Shown: positions 17,811 through 26,095, numbered from the stretch's first letter. The stretch is 45,395 nt of DNA from Gemmataceae bacterium (GCA_009697105.1 SIAQ01000032.1:1-45395), one strand, 5' to 3'. The notes: generated by a model from the letters alone, not told the origin. Made by a program: numbers and translations.

Positions 17811-17849
17811 ACCCAGGTCATGCGGCAAGGCGTCGTATCCTGGGTTTTT
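17811..17849 (+). terminator. Terminator- or attenuator-like hairpin between rpsJ and rplD
   Basis: A 7-bp stem, ACCCAGG at 17811-17817 with CCTGGGT at 17839-17845, is followed by a run of five T (17845-17849). The 21-nt loop is large, so it may be weak. It sits exactly where rplC would normally be, ahead of rplD, whose product regulates the operon in enterobacteria. Confidence 0.45.
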
Positions 17850-17909
17850 CGTTGAGTGAACGCAACCGTTCGCGCTATTGTGACGAATGGTTTTTATTAT
17901 GAGGTTCCC

Positions 17910-18575
17910 GTGTCCACAGAACAAACAAAGCCGATCAGCCTGCCTGTATTCGACGCGCAGGGGCAGAGTGTCGGTTCGGTCGAGGTGGATCCGGCTGAGT
18001 TGGGCGGCAGTGTTAATAAGCAGCTGCTCCACGAAGTCGTATTGATGCATTTGGCCAATCAGCGAGCCGGTACGCATTCCACGCTCCGCCGTGGCGAAGT
18101 CGCCGGCAGCACGAAGAAGCTGTTTCGTCAGAAAGGCACGGGTAACGCCCGTGTCGGAACTCGTCGGTCGAATAAGCGTCGCGGCGGCGGCACGGCGAAA
18201 GGTCCTAAGCCGCGCGATTACGAATACCATATGCCGAAAAAGGCCGTCCGCGCTGCCACCCGCATGGCTCTGCTGAGTCGGCTTGTTGATAACGAAGCCG
18301 TCGTGATTGATGAGTTAATATTGCCCGCAATACAAACCAAGCGAGTGGCGGGGGTTCTCAAGAATTTGCAGGTCGCCGATAAGACTTGTTTGATCAGTTT
18401 GGCGAAAACTGAGATTGATGAAAATCAAACAATCTACAAGTCGGCTCGCAATATCCGCGGAATGGCGGTTCTGCCGGCGGCTCAGCTTAACGCCTATGAG
18501 ATTCTGCGACCCAAGCGGCTTGTGCTGACGAAGGCTGCTCTTCAGGAATTGTGCAAGAGCGCTAAGTGGAAGTGA
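17910..18575 (+). CDS. rplD: Large ribosomal subunit protein uL4
   Basis: The 221-residue product has the L4 landmarks: a conserved loop STLRRGEVAGSTKKLFRQKG followed by TGNARVGTRRSNKRRGGGTA, and C-terminal NAYEILRPKRLVLTKAAL. L4 reaches into the peptide exit tunnel. The GTG at 17910 has GAGG nearby and fits the family N-terminus; the open frame extends 18 codons upstream without similarity. 110 bases separate it from rpsJ. uL3, normally the partner encoded just before it, is not present. Confidence 0.95.
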   Translation: MSTEQTKPISLPVFDAQGQSVGSVEVDPAELGGSVNKQLLHEVVLMHLANQRAGTHSTLRRGEVAGSTKKLFRQKGTGNARVGTRRSNKRRGGGTAKGPKPRDYEYHMPKKAVRAATRMALLSRLVDNEAVVIDELILPAIQTKRVAGVLKNLQVADKTCLISLAKTEIDENQTIYKSARNIRGMAVLPAAQLNAYEILRPKRLVLTKAALQELCKSAKWK

Positions 18576-18642
18576 TGCTGATTTAAACCTGCCCTGTAGC
18601 GTAAAGCGAAGGGTTGTGAGAAGTTTTTCGATAGGTGTCGTC

Positions 18643-18972
18643 ATGGCAGCTGCAGCGAAACCAGAAAAAACGACGTTTGGTCCCCTATTGGAGCCGCACC
18701 AGGTCGTGCTCGCTCCTTTGGTGACTGAAAAAGGCACGCACCAATCGACGAGCGAGCATCATAATGCTTATTCGTTTGTTGTGAATCTGTGGGCGAATAA
18801 AACCCAGATCAAGCACGCCGTCCAGGAGTTATTCAATGTGCGCGTAGTCGGCGTTCGGACTCAGCTTCGGCTCGGCAAGGTTCGCCGCTATCGCTTCAAG
18901 GAAGGCAAGTTGTCGAACTGGAAGAAGGCGATCGTCAAGCTGCACAAAGACGACAAGATCGAGTTCTATTGA
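18643..18972 (+). CDS. rplW: Large ribosomal subunit protein uL23
   Basis: The 109-residue product matches L23: LAPLVTEKGTHQSTSEHHNA, YSFVVNLWANKTQIKHAVQE and LFNVRVVGVRTQ with a basic LGKVRRYRF. L23 lies at the exit of the peptide tunnel and docks SRP and trigger factor. An ATG at 18643 was chosen; an earlier in-frame ATG at 18616 is less likely on length. Confidence 0.94.
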   Translation: MAAAAKPEKTTFGPLLEPHQVVLAPLVTEKGTHQSTSEHHNAYSFVVNLWANKTQIKHAVQELFNVRVVGVRTQLRLGKVRRYRFKEGKLSNWKKAIVKLHKDDKIEFY

Positions 18973-19034
18973 GATTCGCACGCTCTTAGGGTGTGTGTTG
19001 TTGAACGCAAGCTATTTGCGAGAGGACAGATAAG

Positions 19035-19889
19035 ATGGGTATTCGCTACTACAAGCCGGTGACGGCTGGTCGGCGTGCCGGATCGGTCAGCGATTTTGCG
19101 GAAATCACGGATCGCAAGAAGAAGCCGGAAAAGTCGCTGGTTGTACCCCGCCAGAAAAGCGGTGGCCGAAACTTTCAGGGCATTGTTTGCTCGCGCTTCC
19201 GTGCGGGCGGGCACAAGAAGATGTATCGGGTCATCGACTTCAAGCGGACCAAGGACAACATGTTCGCGAATGTCATCGCGATCGAGTACGATCCGAATCG
19301 CAGCTGTCGAATTGCGCTTCTTCAATACGAAGACGGCGTGAAGACTTATATCTTGGCGCCGGAAGGCGTCAAGGCTGGAGATCGCCTCGCGAGTGGGCCT
19401 GACGCAGAGCCCCGGGTTGGCAATGCGATGCCGCTGCGAAAGATCCCGCTGGGTATGAGTGTGCATAACGTGGAGATGCACCCGGGCCGCGGCGGGCAGC
19501 TGTGCCGCAGTGCAGGTTGCACGGCAACGTTGAGTGCTCGAGAAGGTGATTGGGCACAGATCACGCTGCCTTCGGGTGAAGTGCGTCGCCTCAACGCGAA
19601 TTGCCGAGCGACGCTTGGTTCGTTGGGAAATGCCGACCATATGAACATCAGTCTCGGCAAGGCTGGCCGTAAGCGCTGGATGGGACGCAAGCCGCATAAC
19701 CGCGGAACGTCGCAGAACCCAGTGAGTCATCCGATGGGCGGTGGTGAAGGTCGGACCGCTGGCGGGCGTCATCCTTGCGGTCCAACAGGTGTGCTGGCGA
19801 AGGGTGGCAAGACCCGTAATCGCAAGAAACCATCCAACAAGGCGATTATTCGCCGCCGTCGGCCGGGCTCGCATTATTCCCAAGGATGA
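19035..19889 (+). CDS. rplB: Large ribosomal subunit protein uL2
   Basis: The 284-residue protein is typical of L2: [71 protein letters not shown] and [16 protein letters not shown]. The peptidyl-transferase loop reads [13 protein letters not shown] where enterobacteria have NPVDHPHGGGEGR; the histidine equivalent to E. coli His229 is kept, the neighbouring Asp and second His are not. AGGACAG precedes the ATG. The following 169-bp gap to rpsS holds nothing I can name. Confidence 0.96.
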   Translation: MGIRYYKPVTAGRRAGSVSDFAEITDRKKKPEKSLVVPRQKSGGRNFQGIVCSRFRAGGHKKMYRVIDFKRTKDNMFANVIAIEYDPNRSCRIALLQYEDGVKTYILAPEGVKAGDRLASGPDAEPRVGNAMPLRKIPLGMSVHNVEMHPGRGGQLCRSAGCTATLSAREGDWAQITLPSGEVRRLNANCRATLGSLGNADHMNISLGKAGRKRWMGRKPHNRGTSQNPVSHPMGGGEGRTAGGRHPCGPTGVLAKGGKTRNRKKPSNKAIIRRRRPGSHYSQG

Positions 19890-20058
19890 GGTCGTCGCAA
19901 TCTCCAGGCCCGGAAGTGTGTGTGGTAGTGAATCCCTTCCGGTTCTGTGTTGCGAATTAGCTGATTCTGCATTGGAAACGCGCTGTTTTTTTGCGATTCA
20001 CTGGACAGCGGCTCGCCAGTCACTAAGTTATATTTTCCCCGCGCAGAGGTGTTGACGA

Positions 20059-20355
20059 ATGGGACGTTCGATCAAAAAAGGACCGTATGTTGATATGCGA
20101 CTTCTCGGCAAGGTCGAGAAGCAGCAGCGCAACGGTAGTCGTGAGCCGCTTAGGACCTGGGCGCGGGATTGCACCATCGTGCCCGATTTTATCGGCCACA
20201 CGTTCATGGTTCATAACGGCAAGAATTTCGCCAAGCTTTTCGTCACAGAAGACATGGTTGGCCACAAGCTTGGTGAATTCGCGCCAACGCGAATGTTCAA
20301 GGGGCACAGTGGCGGAAAGCTCAAGACGCCGTCCGGGCCTGGTCCCGCGAAATAG
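20059..20355 (+). CDS. rpsS: Small ribosomal subunit protein uS19
   Basis: The 98-residue product begins [20 protein letters not shown] and carries [20 protein letters not shown] and the [16 protein letters not shown] end of S19, which binds the head of the 30S subunit with S13. GAGGTG lies 9 bases upstream of the ATG. Its stop codon is only 15 bases before the initiator tRNA gene. Confidence 0.96.
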   Translation: MGRSIKKGPYVDMRLLGKVEKQQRNGSREPLRTWARDCTIVPDFIGHTFMVHNGKNFAKLFVTEDMVGHKLGEFAPTRMFKGHSGGKLKTPSGPGPAK

Positions 20356-20370
20356 TGCTTTCGTGGATAT

Positions 20371-20442
20371 CCCGGGGTGGAGCAGTGGTAGCTCGCCAGG
20401 CTCATAACCTGGAGGTCGCAGGTTCAAATCCTGCCCCCGGAA
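20371..20442 (+). tRNA. Initiator tRNA-fMet (anticodon CAU) inside the ribosomal protein operon
   Basis: A full cloverleaf of 72 nt: acceptor 20371-20377/20435-20441, D-stem GAGC/GCTC, anticodon stem CCAGG/CCTGG around CTCATAA, T-arm GCAGG-TTCAAAT-CCTGC, discriminator A at 20442. CCA is not encoded. Position 1 is C and position 72 is A, so the first acceptor pair is mismatched, and the D-stem has A11:U24; both mark a bacterial initiator tRNA. The anticodon stem has A29:U41, G30:C40 and G31:C39, so one of the three usual G:C pairs is A:U. It lies in sense between rpsS and rplV, 15 bases after the rpsS stop. Confidence 0.93.
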
Positions 20443-20507
20443 TTTTGAGTTTGGTAATGACCAGATACAGAGGCGTCGGCGGCCGAATGTTCTGTCTGTC
20501 GTTGATG

Positions 20508-20527
20508 CTTCCTGATCTGGGAGGAAG
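20508..20527 (+). promoter_or_regulatory. Small hairpin in the tRNA-rplV leader
   Basis: CTTCCT (20508-20513) pairs with AGGAAG (20522-20527) around an 8-nt loop, 30 bases ahead of the rplV start. It could help release the tRNA or tune rplV translation. Function is a guess. Confidence 0.25.
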
Positions 20528-20556
20528 TTTGTCGTTCAGAATTGTTAAGGTGGAAG

Positions 20557-20919
20557 ATGGATTACACGGCAAAACATCGCTTTGCAGACATGGGGGCACG
20601 TAAAATTCGTGCATTCGCGGACTTGATTCGCGGCAAGATGGCGGATGAGGCGCTGGAGTTGTTGCGCTTCTATCCAAATCGAGGCGCTCGCCTCTTAGAG
20701 CAGGTGCTCAAGAGTGCGATGGGGAATGCTGAGGATCGTGGATCGCGGGATAAGGATGAGTTGGTTGTTGTCGAATCCCGAATTGACGGTGCTCCGATGA
20801 TGAAGAGGTTCCAGCCCCGTGCTCGCGGATCTGCGTTTCCGATCAAGCGACGTTTCGCCCATATTATCGTGACCGTTTCCGATATGCAGGAGTCGGTTGC
20901 GGCGCAGGCGGCTCAATAA
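20557..20919 (+). CDS. rplV: Large ribosomal subunit protein uL22
   Basis: The 120-residue product has L22 landmarks: AKHRFADMGARKIRAFADLI, RGKMADEALELLRFYPNRGA, LLEQVLKSAMGNAED and the C-terminal PRARGSAFPIKRRFAHIIV. Its loop lines the peptide tunnel. An AAGGTGG lies just before the ATG at 20557; the frame extends five codons further without support. A leader of 114 bases separates it from the tRNA. Confidence 0.95.
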   Translation: MDYTAKHRFADMGARKIRAFADLIRGKMADEALELLRFYPNRGARLLEQVLKSAMGNAEDRGSRDKDELVVVESRIDGAPMMKRFQPRARGSAFPIKRRFAHIIVTVSDMQESVAAQAAQ

Positions 20920-20973
20920 GGAATAATATAGTCCAGGCGGCCCGCAGGCTGGTGATTGTTGCGTGCGGGTTTG

Positions 20974-20982
20974 TGTTATAAT
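20974..20982 (+). promoter_or_regulatory. Candidate extended -10 promoter ahead of rpsC
   Basis: TGTTATAAT at 20974-20982 is a perfect TATAAT with an extended TGN. No convincing -35 lies 17 bases upstream. A small hairpin CCCGCA/TGCGGG (20941-20946, 20964-20969) immediately precedes it. Together they would allow an internal restart of transcription within the operon. Confidence 0.35.
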
Positions 20983-21019
20983 AGGTAGGTGTTTAGGCCC
21001 TGCCGAGAGAGAGTGCTTC

Positions 21020-21742
21020 ATGGGTCAGAAGGTAAATCCGACCGGATTTCGTACTGGAATTATGCTTGACTGGCAGAGCGTCTGGTATGCGGGCAAGCAG
21101 GACTTCGCTGAGCTTTTGGTGGAGGACACCAAGGTTCGCGCCCATGTTAACAAGTTTGTACGCACTCGTGTTAAGCAGGGGCGTCCGGGAATTTCGCGTA
21201 TCCGCATCGAGCGAACACGCGAAAAAGTCGTGGTTGTGATTTTCTCCGCCCGTGTCGGCGTTATCATCGGAAAAAAGGGGCAGGAAGTAGAGAAACTTAC
21301 GAAAGAGCTGGAAGACTTAACTCATCGTCACATCGAAGTCAAGACGATGGAAGTTGCCCGCCCAGAGAGGGATGCTCAGCTCGTTGCGGAGGATGTTGCC
21401 GATCAGTTGGAGAAGCGTCAGAGTTTTCGGCGTACGATCAAGCGTACCCTGGAACAGACAATGGAGGCGGGTGCCAAGGGTATCCGGGTTCAGCTTTCTG
21501 GTCGCTTGGGCGGAGCGGAAATGTCTCGTTGCGAAACTGCAATGCAAGGCAGTATCCCGCTTTCAACATTACGCGCTAAGATCGATTACGGGTTCACTGA
21601 GGCCAAGACTGCTCAAGGGCATCTCGGTGTTAAAGTATGGATTCATAACGGCGATTTTCTAGACGCCGAGGGGGACGACAATGCCGCAAATGCCCAAAAG
21701 AGTAAAGTTTCGAAAAAGCCAGCGTGGAAAGGTCCGCGGTAA
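21020..21742 (+). CDS. rpsC: Small ribosomal subunit protein uS3
   Basis: The 240-residue product starts MGQKVNPTGFRTGIMLDWQS and includes a KH domain with VGVIIGKKGQEVEKL, then RKTI-like FRRTIKRTLEQTMEAGAKGI and QLSGRLGGAEMSR. S3 lines the mRNA entry of the 30S subunit. GAGAGAGAG lies upstream of the ATG at 21020. The last 62 bases overlap the start of rplP in another frame. Confidence 0.96.
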   Translation: MGQKVNPTGFRTGIMLDWQSVWYAGKQDFAELLVEDTKVRAHVNKFVRTRVKQGRPGISRIRIERTREKVVVVIFSARVGVIIGKKGQEVEKLTKELEDLTHRHIEVKTMEVARPERDAQLVAEDVADQLEKRQSFRRTIKRTLEQTMEAGAKGIRVQLSGRLGGAEMSRCETAMQGSIPLSTLRAKIDYGFTEAKTAQGHLGVKVWIHNGDFLDAEGDDNAANAQKSKVSKKPAWKGPR

Positions 21743-22100
21743 GGCGTCTCGTGGGAATTTTGTTGCGTTCGGCGAATATGGTTTGCAGACGCTCGATGGT
21801 GGCTGGTTGACGGCGGAAGCGATCGAGGCTGGTCGAGTTACGGCTAGCCATTCGATGCGTGGTGATGGGCGCCTCTATATCCGCGTTTTTCCCCATAAAT
21901 CGGTTACGTCGATCCCGCTTGAGACTCGAATGGGTAAGGGTAAAGGCGAGCCGGAGTTTTGGGCAGCTGTGCTCCGGCCCGGTATGATTTTGTTTGAGAT
22001 CGCGGGCATACCCGAGGGTGCTGCGAGGGATGTTTTAGCTCGCGTGGCATACAAGATGCCGTTTAAGTGCCGGTTTGTTGGACGCCGTCCTAACGTTTAG
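21681..22100 (+). CDS. rplP: Large ribosomal subunit protein uL16
   Basis: The 139-residue product matches L16: MPKRVKFRKSQRGKVRGKAS, GEYGLQTLDGGWLTAEAIEA and RMGKGKGEPEFWAAVLRPGM. L16 helps position the A-site tRNA. The start at 21681 lies inside rpsC (62-base overlap) after GAGGGGG. An alternative ATG three codons later would give the more usual MPKRV start; either way the genes overlap, which suggests coupled translation. Confidence 0.95.
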   Translation: MPQMPKRVKFRKSQRGKVRGKASRGNFVAFGEYGLQTLDGGWLTAEAIEAGRVTASHSMRGDGRLYIRVFPHKSVTSIPLETRMGKGKGEPEFWAAVLRPGMILFEIAGIPEGAARDVLARVAYKMPFKCRFVGRRPNV

Positions 22101-22158
22101 TATTTAGGCGGCTGTTCGGATTCGTTCCATCCAACGGTGATATTTTTCGAGAGATGCC

Positions 22159-22380
22159 ATGAAAGCGAGCGAATTGCGTCAGATGAGTGATGAGCAACTC
22201 GATTTGACGCTCAAAGAAACTGTAAAAAATCTGTTTCGCCTGCGATTCCAATCGGCGACGGACCGTTTGGAAACGCCAAGTGAAATTCAAAAGGCGAAGC
22301 GCGAAGTGGCTCGCATCAACACAATCCTGCGCGAGCGCCAAACCGGTGTTCGTGGGCAAATGCCAACTCAGGTTTCGTAA
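22159..22380 (+). CDS. rpmC: Large ribosomal subunit protein uL29
   Basis: The 73-residue product has the L29 helix pair: MKASELRQMSDEQLDLTLKE, KNLFRLRFQSATDRLETPSE and KAKREVARINTILRER. It sits near the tunnel exit next to L23. A GAGA lies upstream of the ATG. Slightly longer at the C-terminus than the usual 63-66 residues. Confidence 0.93.
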   Translation: MKASELRQMSDEQLDLTLKETVKNLFRLRFQSATDRLETPSEIQKAKREVARINTILRERQTGVRGQMPTQVS

Positions 22381-22390
22381 GAGGTGACGA

Positions 22391-22693
22391 ATGACTGCAT
22401 CGGTTCGTGGACTCCGCCGTACTGTCGTTGGAGTGGTTACTCGTGACAAGATGAACAAGACTCGCCGAGTTGAGATTCAGCGGGTCGAGAAGCATCCGCG
22501 CTACGGCAAGTATATCAAGCGTCGCACGGTCTGCTATATGCACGATGAGAACAATGAATCGCGCAATGGTGACGTGGTGGAAATAATGGAATCTAGGCCT
22601 TTGTCCAAGTTGAAGGCCTGGCGGTTGGTTAGTGTCGTGAAGAAGGCGCCAACTCAGGCTGCTGCGCCGAGCGAATTTGCTCCGACCGCTTAA
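22391..22693 (+). CDS. rpsQ: Small ribosomal subunit protein uS17
   Basis: The 100-residue product carries [40 protein letters not shown] and [20 protein letters not shown], the OB-fold of S17. The last 15 residues ([16 protein letters not shown]) are an Ala/Pro-rich tail beyond the normal end. GAGGTG lies just upstream of the start, 10 bases after rpmC. Confidence 0.94.
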   Translation: MTASVRGLRRTVVGVVTRDKMNKTRRVEIQRVEKHPRYGKYIKRRTVCYMHDENNESRNGDVVEIMESRPLSKLKAWRLVSVVKKAPTQAAAPSEFAPTA

Positions 22694-22756
22694 CCATGAA
22701 CCCCACGGCCGACGGTTCCTTAAGGGTTCAAGCAGAATAGCTAAGGGTAATTTGTC

Positions 22757-23128
22757 ATGATTCAGATGTATTCCTACCTTGATGTTGCCGACAATACCGG
22801 TGCCAAAGAATGCATGTGCATCAAGGTTTTGGGTGGCACCAGGCGCCGTGTGGCGACGCTAGGTGATCTCATTATCGCCAGCGTCAAGAAGGCGATTCCG
22901 GGTGGTGAAGTGAAGCCGGGCGATGTCGTGAAGGGTGTTATTGTTCGCGTCAAGAAGGGCATTCGTCGCAAAGACGGTAGCTATATTAAGTTTGATCGCA
23001 ACGCGATGGTTATCTTGAACAAGGAAGATGACAATCCGCGCGGGACGCGCATCTTCGGTGCAGTTGCTCGCGAGTTGCGTGAAAAGGGTTATCTAAAAAT
23101 CGTCAATTTGGCCAATGAGGTCGTTTAG
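22757..23128 (+). CDS. rplN: Large ribosomal subunit protein uL14
   Basis: The 123-residue product matches L14: [50 protein letters not shown] and [21 protein letters not shown]14 forms an intersubunit bridge with 16S rRNA. The length is the standard 122-123 residues. Confidence 0.96.
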   Translation: MIQMYSYLDVADNTGAKECMCIKVLGGTRRRVATLGDLIIASVKKAIPGGEVKPGDVVKGVIVRVKKGIRRKDGSYIKFDRNAMVILNKEDDNPRGTRIFGAVARELREKGYLKIVNLANEVV

Positions 23129-23194
23129 GTTCCTTGGCTCTGTAGTTGATGTAAAATGCGGCGGCTAACTCGCGGATTTGTACGGATAAATGTT

Positions 23195-23554
23195 ATGAAT
23201 ATTCGAAAAGATGATATCGTTGAAGTTATTACGGGTGACGACGTCGGTACGCCCAAGGCCCGAACAACGGCGCGCGTTCTGCGCATTGTGGCCGAGAAGA
23301 ATAAGATTGTCGTCGAAGGGATCAATCGCGTTTATCGCCACTTGAAGCCGAGTCGCCAGAACCAGCAAGGCGGGCGGTTGTCGAAGGAGATGCCGATTGA
23401 CGTGTCCAACGTTAAATTGTTTTGCGCAGCATGCCAACGCGGCGTTCGCATCGGCAAGCGATACGCGGCCGATGGCAGCAAGGAGCGCTATTGCAAGAAG
23501 TGTGGGAGCGGACTCGGCGCGTTGAGTAAGGCTCGCGCAGCCTACGCTCAATAG
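23195..23554 (+). CDS. rplX: Large ribosomal subunit protein uL24 with a C-terminal zinc ribbon
   Basis: The 119-residue product has a KOW domain (MNIRKDDIVEVITGDDVGTP, VVEGINRVYRHLKPS) followed by PIDVSNVKLFCAACQRG and RYCKKCGSG, a C-x2-C...C-x2-C zinc ribbon at residues about 83-107. L24 starts 50S assembly. The ATG at 23195 fits the family; an ATG 13 codons earlier has no support. Confidence 0.95.
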   Translation: MNIRKDDIVEVITGDDVGTPKARTTARVLRIVAEKNKIVVEGINRVYRHLKPSRQNQQGGRLSKEMPIDVSNVKLFCAACQRGVRIGKRYAADGSKERYCKKCGSGLGALSKARAAYAQ

Positions 23555-23645
23555 TAGTGGCCTCTGCGTCATGGTGACGCTCGGATCAAAGAAATTGGTT
23601 AGGCGAGAATTTCGGTTCATTCCGTCCTGTGACGAAGGTTGAGTT

Positions 23646-24188
23646 ATGGCTCGGTTATTGGAACGCTATCGTAAAGAGATTGTCCCTCAGCTACAGAGCA
23701 AATTCGGGCGTATGAACGTCCTGAGTCTGCCCAGGCTGCAGAAAATTTGCGTGAATATGGGCGTGGGGAAAGCTCTGCAAGACAAGAATCGTATGGAGCA
23801 GTCTGCCGAACAGCTCACTGCTATATGTGGTCAGCGTGTGCAGATCACGAAAGCTCGTATAGCAGTTAGCGCCTTTCGTCTGCGCCAGGGAAACGAGATC
23901 GGTTGTCGGGTGACGCTCCGTGGCAGTCGCATGTATGAGTTTCTGGATCGGCTAGTCAGTGTGGCTTTGCCTCGTATTCGTGACTTTCGGGGCGTGAATC
24001 CGAAGAGCTTCGACGGCAACGGCAACTATACCATCGGCCTGTCGGAGCAGCTCGTTTTCCCTGAGATTGATCCCGATAAGGCGACATTCACCCAAGGCAT
24101 GGACATTACGTTCGTCACGAGTACGCACAACGATGACGAGGCGCGTGAACTCCTTCGCCTTTTTGGTATGCCTTTCCGTGAAGCGTAA
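23646..24188 (+). CDS. rplE: Large ribosomal subunit protein uL5
   Basis: The 180-residue product has L5 landmarks: MARLLERYRKEIVPQLQSKF, NVLSLPRLQKICVNMGVG, AVSAFRLRQGNEIGCRVTLR, FLDRLVSVALPRIRDFRGVN and FPEIDPDKATFTQGMDITFV. L5 binds 5S rRNA in the central protuberance. The length is standard. Confidence 0.96.
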   Translation: MARLLERYRKEIVPQLQSKFGRMNVLSLPRLQKICVNMGVGKALQDKNRMEQSAEQLTAICGQRVQITKARIAVSAFRLRQGNEIGCRVTLRGSRMYEFLDRLVSVALPRIRDFRGVNPKSFDGNGNYTIGLSEQLVFPEIDPDKATFTQGMDITFVTSTHNDDEARELLRLFGMPFREA

Positions 24189-24231
24189 TGAAATGTATCG
24201 ATATGGAAACTGACTGCAACGTGGGCCAACA

Positions 24232-24462
24232 ATGTCAACCTTAGCAAAAAAAGTCGAACACGAACGCAACCTCAAGCGGATTGAGCTTCACAAGAGCGGC
24301 AAAAAGATAATGCCGGGCCGTGATCTGATTCGTATTCGTATGCGCTGCCGGCTTTGTGGTCGCGCCCGCGCCGTATACCGTAAGTTCAGCATATGCCGAA
24401 TTTGTTTCCGCAACATGGCGAGTAAAGGCCTTATTCCTGGCGTGCAAAAGGCGAGTTGGTAG
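24232..24462 (+). CDS. rpsN: Small ribosomal subunit protein uS14, zinc-binding type
   Basis: The 76-residue product ends [20 protein letters not shown] then [20 protein letters not shown], with the C-x2-C...C-x2-C zinc site of the C+ type. The N-terminal 35 residues ([20 protein letters not shown]) are longer than the usual 61-residue zinc form. S14 binds the 30S head. Confidence 0.94.
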   Translation: MSTLAKKVEHERNLKRIELHKSGKKIMPGRDLIRIRMRCRLCGRARAVYRKFSICRICFRNMASKGLIPGVQKASW

Positions 24463-24533
24463 TTCTTTGGGTTCCGAAGATAAATCGGCATATGCGGTGA
24501 AGGCATGGCCGAGTGTCTGGAGTGATTTTCGAT

Positions 24534-24977
24534 ATGATGACCGATTCGATCGCCGACATGTTGACGCGTATTCGCAATGCCAATCGCATTGAGTCTCCCT
24601 CTTGTGATATGCCGTCCACCAAGCTGAAGACCGCCGTCGCCCAGGTGCTGAAGGACGAGGGATTTATCCTCGACTTTCAGGTCGGGAAAGTGTCCAAAGT
24701 GGAAGGTCGCTCGGTATTCGAACCGGAAGTAGCGTTGAACGACCCGAAGAAGATTCTTCGCGTGTTCCTCAAGTTTGGCCCCGAAGGTGAACGCGTCATC
24801 CGTAGGATCGAGCGCGTTAGCAAGCCAGGTCGCCGCCTCTATTGCAGCTACAAGCAGTTGCGTCCCGTCCTTCAAGGCATGGGAATTTCGGTCGTCAGCA
24901 CCAGTCACGGTGTCATCAGTGATCGCAAGGCGCGTGCGGAGCGGCTCGGCGGCGAACTTCTGTGTCGAGTTTGGTGA
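24534..24977 (+). CDS. rpsH: Small ribosomal subunit protein uS8
   Basis: The 147-residue product begins MMTDSIADMLTRIRNANRIE and ends with the S8 block KQLRPVLQGMGISVVSTSHG, VISDRKARAERLGGELLCRV. S8 binds the central domain of 16S rRNA. GGAGT lies upstream of the ATG at 24534. A variant stretch GKVSKVEGRSVFEPEVALND replaces the usual beta region. Confidence 0.95.
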   Translation: MMTDSIADMLTRIRNANRIESPSCDMPSTKLKTAVAQVLKDEGFILDFQVGKVSKVEGRSVFEPEVALNDPKKILRVFLKFGPEGERVIRRIERVSKPGRRLYCSYKQLRPVLQGMGISVVSTSHGVISDRKARAERLGGELLCRVW

Positions 24978-25048
24978 AAACTCGGAGTGATTTTTCCGAG
25001 ATACCCAGGGAGCCAATGTGTTTTCTTTGGGAGCAAGGGGTTCTTTCC

Positions 25049-25597
25049 ATGTCCCGTATCGGCAAACAACCTGTTGTGATTCCCGCAGGCGTTAAAGTGA
25101 AAATTGACGCCGGCAAGATCTTCGTTGACGGACCGAAGGGTAAGCTAGATTTCGTCTGGCATCCAGCAATGAAGGTTGAATCCGACGGAAAAGCCATCCA
25201 GGTTACTCGTCCTAACGATGAGCGGCTCAATCGTTCATTGCACGGCCTGACGCGGTCGCTCATCAATAATATGGTGGCGGGTGTTACGACAGGTTATGCG
25301 AAGAAACTGAAAATTGAGGGCATCGGTTATCAGGCCAAAATGGACAAGAAGGCCGTTGTCCTCATGGTGGGCTATGCCAACCATGTTGTGAAAAATCCGC
25401 CCGATGGCATTTCGGTTGCCTGCCCCGATCCGAACACTATTATCGTTACGGGTGCGGATAAGCAGAAAGTCGGCCAATTTGCGGCCGAGATCCGAAGCGT
25501 ACGGAAACCTGAGCCCTATAAGGGCAAGGGGATCATGTACGATGGCGAGAAAATTCGCCGCAAGGAAGGCAAGTCGTTCGCCAGCGGCGGTGCCTAA
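25049..25597 (+). CDS. rplF: Large ribosomal subunit protein uL6
   Basis: The 182-residue product starts MSRIGKQPVVIPAGVKVKID and has VDGPKGKLDF, RSLHGLTRSLINNMVAGVTT, KLKIEGIGYQAKMDKKAVVL and the L6 signature PEPYKGKGIMYDGEKIRRKE. ATG 25049 fits the family start; the frame extends upstream over the end of rpsH without similarity. GGGAG lies about 20 bases upstream. Confidence 0.96.
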   Translation: MSRIGKQPVVIPAGVKVKIDAGKIFVDGPKGKLDFVWHPAMKVESDGKAIQVTRPNDERLNRSLHGLTRSLINNMVAGVTTGYAKKLKIEGIGYQAKMDKKAVVLMVGYANHVVKNPPDGISVACPDPNTIIVTGADKQKVGQFAAEIRSVRKPEPYKGKGIMYDGEKIRRKEGKSFASGGA

Positions 25598-25671
25598 TAG
25601 CCGAAATATTTTACACGCAACGCGTAGCATGATGTGCGGGCATCGCTATTGCCGCATGGTTCAGGTGGGTT

Positions 25672-26040
25672 ATGGATCAACAGAAACTCAAACATCGTCG
25701 TCAGTTGCGTCGCCGTCACCATGTGCGATCGGCGATCGTTGGAACCTCGGAGCGGCCACGCTTGACCGTTTTTCGAAGCTCCAAGCATATTTATGCGCAG
25801 CTCGTTGACGACATTAACGGGATCACCGTGGCGTCGGCGAGTTCGCGCGGTAAAGATGTGCGTTCCTCGTTGCCATATGGTGGGAACGTCAAAGCCTCTC
25901 AGGTAGTGGGTAAGAAGCTCGCTGAGATGGCAAAAGAGAAGGGCGTGATGCTCGCCGCTTTTGATCGTGGGCATTACCGTTACCACGGCAGAATCAAGGC
26001 GCTTGCTGACGCAGCTCGCGAAGGCGGATTGCAGTTCTGA
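25672..26040 (+). CDS. rplR: Large ribosomal subunit protein uL18
   Basis: The 122-residue product carries [49 protein letters not shown] and the C-terminal [20 protein letters not shown] of L18, which binds 5S rRNA. AGGTGGG lies just upstream of the start. Confidence 0.95.
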   Translation: MDQQKLKHRRQLRRRHHVRSAIVGTSERPRLTVFRSSKHIYAQLVDDINGITVASASSRGKDVRSSLPYGGNVKASQVVGKKLAEMAKEKGVMLAAFDRGHYRYHGRIKALADAAREGGLQF

Positions 26041-26095
26041 TATACTAGAAATCAACGATTTTCGCGTGAGCGAAAACCATTCCGAGGTTATTTCG

